DNA from: Actinospica robiniae DSM 44927
GTDB lineage: Bacteria > Actinomycetota > Actinomycetes > Streptomycetales > Catenulisporaceae
Assembly (NCBI RefSeq): GCF_000504285.1
Contig: NZ_KI632511.1
Span: forward strand, 4,275,372-4,339,371
Length of the DNA stretch: 64,000 nucleotides
Reading direction: 5' to 3'
The position numbers and the translations under genes were made by a program. Positions within the stretch are counted from its first letter, which is position 1. Every line of letters starts with the position of its first letter. Shown here one piece after another: positions 56,937 through 64,000 of this stretch. Below the pieces are notes generated by a model that saw only the letters and a list, made by a program, of their open reading frames with translations, ran no database searches and was not told where the DNA came from.

Positions 56937-57014
56937 TCAGGGCGTGGCAGCCTCCGGGCATCCGAGCAGGCACAGACACCGAAGGCAGCACAGTCGCGTG
57001 AAGTCGCGGTACAT
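56937..57014 (-). CDS. Cys/Leu-rich 25-codon small ORF (leader-peptide-like)
   Basis: It begins MYRDFTR and has the core LCCLRCLCLLGC, ending PEAATP. It contains five Cys (UGC x4, UGU) and five Leu codons (CUG x3, CUU, CUC) within 12 residues; all are read by anticodons GCA, CAG and GAG, those of the three tRNAs downstream. The ribosome site GAGGAG is seven bases before the ATG. A hairpin CCGTC/GACGG begins immediately after the stop codon, then the terminator. No family recognised; it could be a regulatory leader or a product in its own right. Confidence 0.75.
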   Translation of the reverse strand: MYRDFTRLCCLRCLCLLGCPEAATP

Positions 57015-57055
57015 CTTCGGTCTCCTCTCGGGTGCGGGTCTGGCCGTCGGAAACC

Positions 57056-57085
57056 AGTGTGCTGCCGCGCGGGGTCGCCGGGCAA
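57056..57085 (-). promoter_or_regulatory. Promoter of the small ORF / tRNA unit
   Basis: On the minus strand TTGCCC (57085-57080) and CACACT (57061-57056) are 18 bases apart, between the upstream lipoprotein stop and the small ORF. It predicts a start near 57050 and a leader of about 36 bases. Confidence 0.5.
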
Positions 57086-57097
57086 CCGGTTTTCGGC

Positions 57098-57745
57098 TCA
57101 GGAGCAGTGCGGCGAGTCCGGCGTCACCGCGAGCGAGACCACATGCCAGCGGCGGTCGCCGCCGCGGCGCAGGCCGAGTTCCTCGTACGTCGGGTGGACG
57201 GTCTTCGGCTGGACCGCGGCGCCCACGACGTGGGTGCGCGAGTCGCCGCGGACCACGTCGGACCAGTCGGCGCAGAAGCTGACCTTGGCCCGGCCGGTGC
57301 CCGCGGGCGCGGTGTACTGCGTGTCGCTGAGCACGATCACGCCGACCGGCTGCTCCCGGCGCGCCACCCACGGCTTTATCTGCGCCGTCGCCTCGGCCAG
57401 GCCCACACCCTGCCAGTACTGGGTCAGCTCGGGGTCGTGGCCGTCGGAGGTGTATTCGGCCTGCACCATCGCCCGCATCGCCTGCTGCACGGTGAACAGG
57501 ACCTCGTGCTCGGCTCGGCTGGCGAGCATCGGGTGGTGGAAGGCCAGCCCGACGGTCACCGGGAGGGTGATCCGGGCGTCCTGGTGCACGGCGGCGGCGG
57601 TGGCCCCGACCGTCGCCGGCGGCGGGATCGGGGGCGGAGTGGCGGGCGAGCTGGCGCAGCCCGCGGCCGCGACCAGGGCGGACGCCGTGACGACGGCCGC
57701 GAGCAGCGGCCAGCTCGGGCGTCTCGTCGTCCTCGTCACTCGCAC
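57098..57745 (-). CDS. Putative lipoprotein of unknown function
   Basis: 215 aa from GTG 57745 (GTG 57739 also possible). Signal sequence with lipobox (WPLLAAVVTASALVAAAGCASS), then a Pro-rich spacer and a domain with two Cys (SFCADWS and the terminal SPHCS). TACCTT lies seven bases before the start, so the mRNA may be leaderless. No family recognised. Its 3' end is 83 bases from the small ORF. Confidence 0.72.
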   Translation of the reverse strand: MRVTRTTRRPSWPLLAAVVTASALVAAAGCASSPATPPPIPPPATVGATAAAVHQDARITLPVTVGLAFHHPMLASRAEHEVLFTVQQAMRAMVQAEYTSDGHDPELTQYWQGVGLAEATAQIKPWVARREQPVGVIVLSDTQYTAPAGTGRAKVSFCADWSDVVRGDSRTHVVGAAVQPKTVHPTYEELGLRRGGDRRWHVVSLAVTPDSPHCS

Positions 57746-57898
57746 GAGATTCAAGGTAACGCCACCCACCCGGCCGTGCACCGTAGGTGACCAAAGGGGT
57801 GATGAGCGCACGCTGACTTGGGCCGATCGGACTACTCGGGCTCAGCCTTTCGGCCTCAACCCACCGCCTCCGCTCGGCTCAGCCGCGCTCCGCCGGGC

Positions 57899-59041
57899 TC
57901 AGCCGCCCGAGTCGTCGAGTTCGGCGCCCTCGGGCACGGTGTCGTCGTCGCGGTTCTCCAGCCACCCGTACGGCAGCACGACCCGCGCCGGCGAGTTGGT
58001 CCGGCCGCGCGGCTTGCCCAGCACCTCGCTCGGGAACGGCACGTTCTGCTCCAGCTTGCCGAGCAGGTCGTCGAGCTCCATCAGCGACGAGGCCATCGCC
58101 ATACCGCGGCGCAGCTCGGTGCCCACCGGGAAACCCTTGAGGTACCAGGCGACGTGCTTGCGGAAGCCGGTGACCCCTTCGCGCTCGTCCTGCAGCCACT
58201 GGCAGAGCAGCTCGGCGTGCCGGCGCATCACCAGCGCCACCTCGCCGAGATTCGGCATGGTGCGCTCGTCGCTGCCCGCGAAGGCGTTGGCCAGGTCGCG
58301 GAAGAGCCAGGGCCGGCCGAGGCAGCCGCGGCCGATGACGACGCCGTCGCAGCCGGTCTCGCGCATCATCCGGAGCGCGTCGTCGGCCTCCCAGATGTCG
58401 CCGTTGCCCAGCACCGGGATGTCGAGCTCCTGCTTGAGCCGCGCGATCGACTCCCAGTCCGCCTCGCCGGAGTAGCGCTGCTCGCCGGTCCGGGCGTGCA
58501 GCGAGACCGCGGCCACGCCCTCCTCCTGCGCTATCCGGCCGGCCTCGAGATAGGTCAGGTGGTCGTCGTCGATGCCCTTGCGCATCTTGATCGTGACCGG
58601 GATGCCCGCCTCCCGGGCCGGCTCCACCATGGCCCGCACGATCTGGCGGAACAGGCTGCGCTTCCACGGCAGGGCCGAACCGCCGCCGCGGCGGGTGACC
58701 TTCTTGACCGAGCAGCCGAAGTTGGCGTCGACGTGGTCGGCGAGGTTCTCCCGCACCACCATCTCCACGGCCTTGCGCACCGTGGCCGGGTCCACGCCGT
58801 AGAGCTGCAGCGAGCGCGGCTTCTCCTGCTCGCTGAACTCGATCATCTTGTACGTCTTGGGGTTGCGCGCGACCAGGGCCTGCGTGGTGATCATCTCGCA
58901 GACGTAGATGCCCGCGCCCTGCTCCCGGCACAGCTGGCGGAAGGCCACGTTCGTGATCCCGGCCATCGGCGCCAGCACGACCGGAGGGTCGACGGCGTAC
59001 GGCCCGAAGCTGAGCGGCGCGGTCACGGTTGCGAGGGTCAC
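57899..59041 (-). CDS. dus: tRNA-dihydrouridine synthase
   Basis: 380 aa. The DusB-type TIM barrel: VVLAPMAGITNVAFRQLCRE, VDANFGCSVKKVTRRGGGSAL (catalytic Cys), VTIKMRKGIDD, HARTGEQRYSG and GNGDIWEADDAL, GVVIGRGCLGRPWLF. It reduces uridines in tRNA D loops using FMN. The C-terminal tail is acidic. GTG start at 59041. It lies next to the atypical tRNA array, but in streptomycetes dus is also near glyS and ppdK, so the adjacency may be ancestral. Confidence 0.94.
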   Translation of the reverse strand: MTLATVTAPLSFGPYAVDPPVVLAPMAGITNVAFRQLCREQGAGIYVCEMITTQALVARNPKTYKMIEFSEQEKPRSLQLYGVDPATVRKAVEMVVRENLADHVDANFGCSVKKVTRRGGGSALPWKRSLFRQIVRAMVEPAREAGIPVTIKMRKGIDDDHLTYLEAGRIAQEEGVAAVSLHARTGEQRYSGEADWESIARLKQELDIPVLGNGDIWEADDALRMMRETGCDGVVIGRGCLGRPWLFRDLANAFAGSDERTMPNLGEVALVMRRHAELLCQWLQDEREGVTGFRKHVAWYLKGFPVGTELRRGMAMASSLMELDDLLGKLEQNVPFPSEVLGKPRGRTNSPARVVLPYGWLENRDDDTVPEGAELDDSGG

Positions 59042-59103
59042 CCCTCCAGGATCTCACGCCCGCGCGTGGGCCCGGTCACGTCGACAGTGCGGCTACCCGC
59101 TAG

Positions 59104-59155
59104 TAGTGTTTCTGGGGACGTCAAGAGGGTTGCTGGTCGTGCGGATCAGCAACCC
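59104..59155 (+). promoter_or_regulatory. ppdK leader with hairpin
   Basis: After a -10-like TAGTGT (59104-59109) the leader has GGGTTGCTG (59127-59135) pairing perfectly with CAGCAACCC (59147-59155), followed by GTTTGC. It may be an attenuator or protective hairpin in the long leader of ppdK. Confidence 0.45.
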
Positions 59156-59262
59156 GTTTGCATAGCCGCCCGGTCCGCCGGGTGTGCGACGACGCCGACT
59201 GGATACCCGTACCACCTCTTGAAAACCACATACCTGTACGCGCGGACTTCAGGGAGCCCCAC

Positions 59263-62001
<2,739 letters not shown>

Positions 62002-62014
62002 ACGGACCGGCAGC

Positions 62015-62050
62015 GGTCGGTGTCGCCGGGTGGTCTCGGCGACACCGACC
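62015..62050 (+). terminator. ppdK terminator
   Basis: GGTCGGTGTCGCCG (62015-62028) pairs perfectly with CGGCGACACCGACC (62037-62050), loop of eight bases, 13 bases past the ppdK stop. Confidence 0.85.
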
Positions 62051-62086
62051 GTGGAGAACGGCAATCCGTTAGGGCACAATGAGCGA

Positions 62087-63046
62087 GTGGGAGGAAGTCG
62101 TAGAGTAATCAGGCCGTTGATCACCGTCCTGGTGATGGCCGCCCTGGCGGCGGGGGTCTGGACGTACGCCGCACGATCCGAGCCGGCCGGGCCGAAGTTC
62201 GCACCGGCCGACGGCAGCGTGTACATAGGGGTATCGACGGACATAGGCAGGCTCGGCGTCTTCGACGAGACCGCCGGCATCGGTACGCACCCCGCCATCT
62301 ACGATCAGTGGACGACGCCCGACGGCAGCGTCCAATCGATCCTGACCAACGCACGCACCAAGCCCGGCATGACTCCGATGATCTCGTGGAATCTGCCGCT
62401 GACGAACGCGGCGGTCACCAGCGGGTCGAAGGATTCCTATATCAAAGCCCAGGCGGAAGCGATCCGCGCCTACGCCAAGCCGGTGTTCGTGCGGCTCGAC
62501 TGGGAGATGAACGCCAACGCCGACTGGTACCCCGACTGGAACGAGCCGGCCGTCACCCCGGTCCAGTTCATCGCCTCCTGGCAGCACGTCTACCAGCTCT
62601 TCCAGCAAGAAGGCGTGACGAACGCGGCGTTCGTCTGGTGCCCCACGCTGTGGGACGGCCCGGCCGACCAGAGTCCCAGCGCCTGGTACCCCGGCGACCA
62701 GTACGTGGACTGGATCGGCGTCGACGCGTACCCGCAGAGCGCCAACGAGTCGTTCATCCTCACCGGCCCCGGCGGTCTGAACGACCAGGAGTCCTTCGCT
62801 GCCCGGCACGCCAAGCCGATGATGGTCGCCGAATGGGCCCCCGCGCTCCCCCAGCCCGACACCGCCGCCGCCGTCGACCTGCTGTTCGACTTCGCCGCCG
62901 AGTACCCGAAGACCGTCAAGGCCCTGGTCTACTTCGACTTCGACACGAACGGCAAGGACTACACCCTGGTCGATCACCCGATCGGCGCAGCCGAGTTCCG
63001 CAAGCGGGTGGACGGCAAAGCGCAGTTCCTGATGACGGTGCGGTGA
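62087..63046 (+). CDS. Membrane-anchored GH26-like glycoside hydrolase
   Basis: 319 aa from GTG 62087; CACAAT seven bases upstream suggests a leaderless mRNA. A signal anchor (PLITVLVMAALAAGVWTYAA) precedes a (beta/alpha)8 domain resembling the GH26 protein at 51586. VFVRLDWEMNANADWYPDW holds the predicted acid/base Glu, and MMVAEWAPALP the nucleophile. The usual His before the acid/base Glu (HEMN) is Trp here (DWEMN). Function not assigned. Confidence 0.75.
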   Translation: MGGSRRVIRPLITVLVMAALAAGVWTYAARSEPAGPKFAPADGSVYIGVSTDIGRLGVFDETAGIGTHPAIYDQWTTPDGSVQSILTNARTKPGMTPMISWNLPLTNAAVTSGSKDSYIKAQAEAIRAYAKPVFVRLDWEMNANADWYPDWNEPAVTPVQFIASWQHVYQLFQQEGVTNAAFVWCPTLWDGPADQSPSAWYPGDQYVDWIGVDAYPQSANESFILTGPGGLNDQESFAARHAKPMMVAEWAPALPQPDTAAAVDLLFDFAAEYPKTVKALVYFDFDTNGKDYTLVDHPIGAAEFRKRVDGKAQFLMTVR

Positions 63047-63050
63047 GCGG

Positions 63051-63542
63051 CTACCTTCTGCCGACGCAACGGGCCAGGCCGCGAGCCAGACACCGCGCCA
63101 CGAGGCATTGCCTGCCGGTCACGACGAATGTGACGTTGAACCCGCTGACTGCGAGACCGAGGCCGAACGCCGCCGCGATGAGCCAGCCGCTGCTCACCGG
63201 CCCGTCCGGCCCGGCCGCGGTCCACCCGTAGCCGGCCACGACGAGCGAGGCGAGCAGGACGCCGCCGACGATGCCTCCGTAGACCTGGGCGATGCGCTGG
63301 TGCCGGGAGAGGAAGTGCCTCCCCGCGGCGAGGATGAGACCGGCCGGGATCGCGCACCCGACGCCGATCACCGCGCCGATGACGCCACCGATGCCAATCA
63401 ACATAAGTACATCGGAAACCGGAGAATAGCTCGGCGGGGCGACGGCGAGGACAGCGGCGAGCAGCGTGCCGCCCAGCGCCCCCATGACGGCTCCCGTGCC
63501 CAGCGCACGCAGTATGACGTCTTCCCAGGAAGCTTTCCCCAT
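63051..63542 (-). CDS. Integral membrane protein of unknown function
   Basis: 163 aa from ATG 63542. Four hydrophobic segments rich in Gly/Ala (GTGAVMGALGGTLLAAVLAV, VLMLIGIGGVIGAVIGVGCAIPAGLIL, VYGGIVGGVLLASLVVAG, LIAAAFGLGLAVSGFNVTFVV). No family recognised. It lies downstream of the encapsulin gene on the same strand, with about 90 bases between. Confidence 0.7.
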   Translation of the reverse strand: MGKASWEDVILRALGTGAVMGALGGTLLAAVLAVAPPSYSPVSDVLMLIGIGGVIGAVIGVGCAIPAGLILAAGRHFLSRHQRIAQVYGGIVGGVLLASLVVAGYGWTAAGPDGPVSSGWLIAAAFGLGLAVSGFNVTFVVTGRQCLVARCLARGLARCVGRR

Positions 63543-63633
63543 CAGTCCCCGTCCCCTCCCCAGAACCGGAAGTACTGGGTTCCAGCATGGCAGGTGGCTG
63601 ATGCGCCGATGCGGGCGGCCCTCGGGATCCAAG

Positions 63634-64000
63634 TCAGCGCGGCGTCTTCCCGTTCCGATCCCGCAGCTCGACCGCCGCCTCGGCGGTGTACGGCGTGAAG
63701 GTGAACGTCTCCTGGATGTAGAGCCGCACCTCGTTGTCGTCGTGCGAGTCGTAGCCGATCGACAGGTCCTGGCCGAGGTGCAGCTGGAAGTCGCCGCCGC
63801 GGGTGGAGAGCAGCAGACCGCCGGCGAGCGCGGGGGCCCAGATGATCTCGCCGTCGATGAGGCGGGTGACGTGGGTGGCCACGGGATAGCCGTGGTCGAC
63901 CGTCTCGGTCAGGGCGGTGTACCCGTCGGCGCCGAGCAGCAGGTGGTAGGGGCCTTCGACGCCGGCGAGGCGCAGCTTCGTCTCGGCTTGGGCGACGGCC
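63634..64000 (-). CDS. Encapsulin shell protein, family 1 (partial)
   Basis: The 3' 122 codons of an ORF that enters from the right edge; the N-terminus is missing. Readable family blocks: GVEGPYHLLLGADGYTALTE, HVTRLIDGEIIWAPALAGG, LLLSTRGGDFQLHLGQDLSIGY and VRLYIQETFTFTPYTAEAAVEL, which match the A-domain and C-terminal strand of HK97-fold encapsulins. These form protein nanocompartments; the cargo gene (DyP peroxidase or ferritin-like) is usually just upstream, which is outside the window. Confidence 0.9.
   Translation of the reverse strand, partial: AVAQAETKLRLAGVEGPYHLLLGADGYTALTETVDHGYPVATHVTRLIDGEIIWAPALAGGLLLSTRGGDFQLHLGQDLSIGYDSHDDNEVRLYIQETFTFTPYTAEAAVELRDRNGKTPR

Noticed and set aside
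56570-57014. RiPP (peptide natural product) cluster with the Cys-rich ORF as precursor
   Set aside because: No modification enzyme, protease or dedicated exporter is next to it; kept only as a remote alternative to the leader-peptide view.
56937-57794. Small ORF read as the C-terminus of a 285-codon ORF
   Set aside because: The longer frame overlaps the lipoprotein gene antiphase and is Arg/Gly-rich; the internal ATG has a strong ribosome site of its own.
56838-58475. 545-codon plus-strand ORF across the tRNA array, small ORF and dus
   Set aside because: Composition is Ser/Arg/Thr-rich shadow sequence, and it opposes a tRNA gene, a lipoprotein and dus.

Overview
The window is about 70 % G+C, makes heavy use of GTG and TTG starts, and carries actinobacterial marker genes: a fused Kgd/SucA, a TerB-like protein beside leuA, recO-uppS, a zur-type regulator beside eukaryote-type glyS, and ppdK. 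It comes from a filamentous-type actinomycete (Streptomyces-like or Catenulisporales). The species cannot be fixed from the sequence alone. The order era, leuA, terB-like, recO, uppS, zur, glyS, dus, ppdK resembles, from general knowledge, the Streptomyces chromosomal core, so most of the window reads as core chromosome with accessory inserts.

Layout: 1-4.8 kb holds a divergent DeoR regulator and a galT-galK operon, then a PEBP-family protein, an AlaX-like editing hydrolase and a small DUF6104-type protein. 4.9-9.5 kb has a secreted PNGase A-like protein, two tandem double-GNAT paralogues and a HAD phosphatase. 9.5-16.4 kb has a FrnE/DsbA oxidoreductase, a PadR-ABC-FtsX operon and a MarR-MFS operon. 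16.4-17.7 kb is a gene-free long-inverted-repeat element (element 1). 17.7-27.7 kb has kgd, a two-component system, pgi, a Phd/PIN toxin-antitoxin pair and era. 27.8-34.7 kb has an SRPBCC-EVE-MarR operon, a GNAT gene, leuA with a leader peptide and attenuator-like hairpin, terB-like, recO and uppS. 34.8-42.3 kb has glycerate kinase, a DUF4097-PadR operon with two operators, a stand-alone HypX-like gene, zur and glyS.

42.3-57.8 kb is the accessory region. It holds a second copy of the long-inverted-repeat element (element 2), broken by an IS4-family element that is itself broken by an IS256-family element; both insertions have readable target duplications. Next come a divergent sugar-nucleotide SDR and a glycosyltransferase 2 - GH26 lipoprotein - GT39-like operon, probably for surface polysaccharide.

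The most unusual locus is at 56.57-57.09 kb on the minus strand. A promoter and strong ribosome binding site precede a 25-codon Cys/Leu-rich ORF. A textbook intrinsic terminator follows, and only about 11 bases later a three-tRNA array begins: two short-variable-loop tRNAs with Leu anticodons (CAG, GAG) and an aberrant tRNA-Cys(GCA) that folds best with an 8-bp acceptor and 4-bp T stem. The three anticodons match every Leu and Cys codon of the small ORF.

57.8-64 kb returns to the backbone: dus, ppdK, a GH26-like membrane-anchored protein, a small membrane protein and the C-terminal part of an encapsulin shell gene that runs off the right edge.
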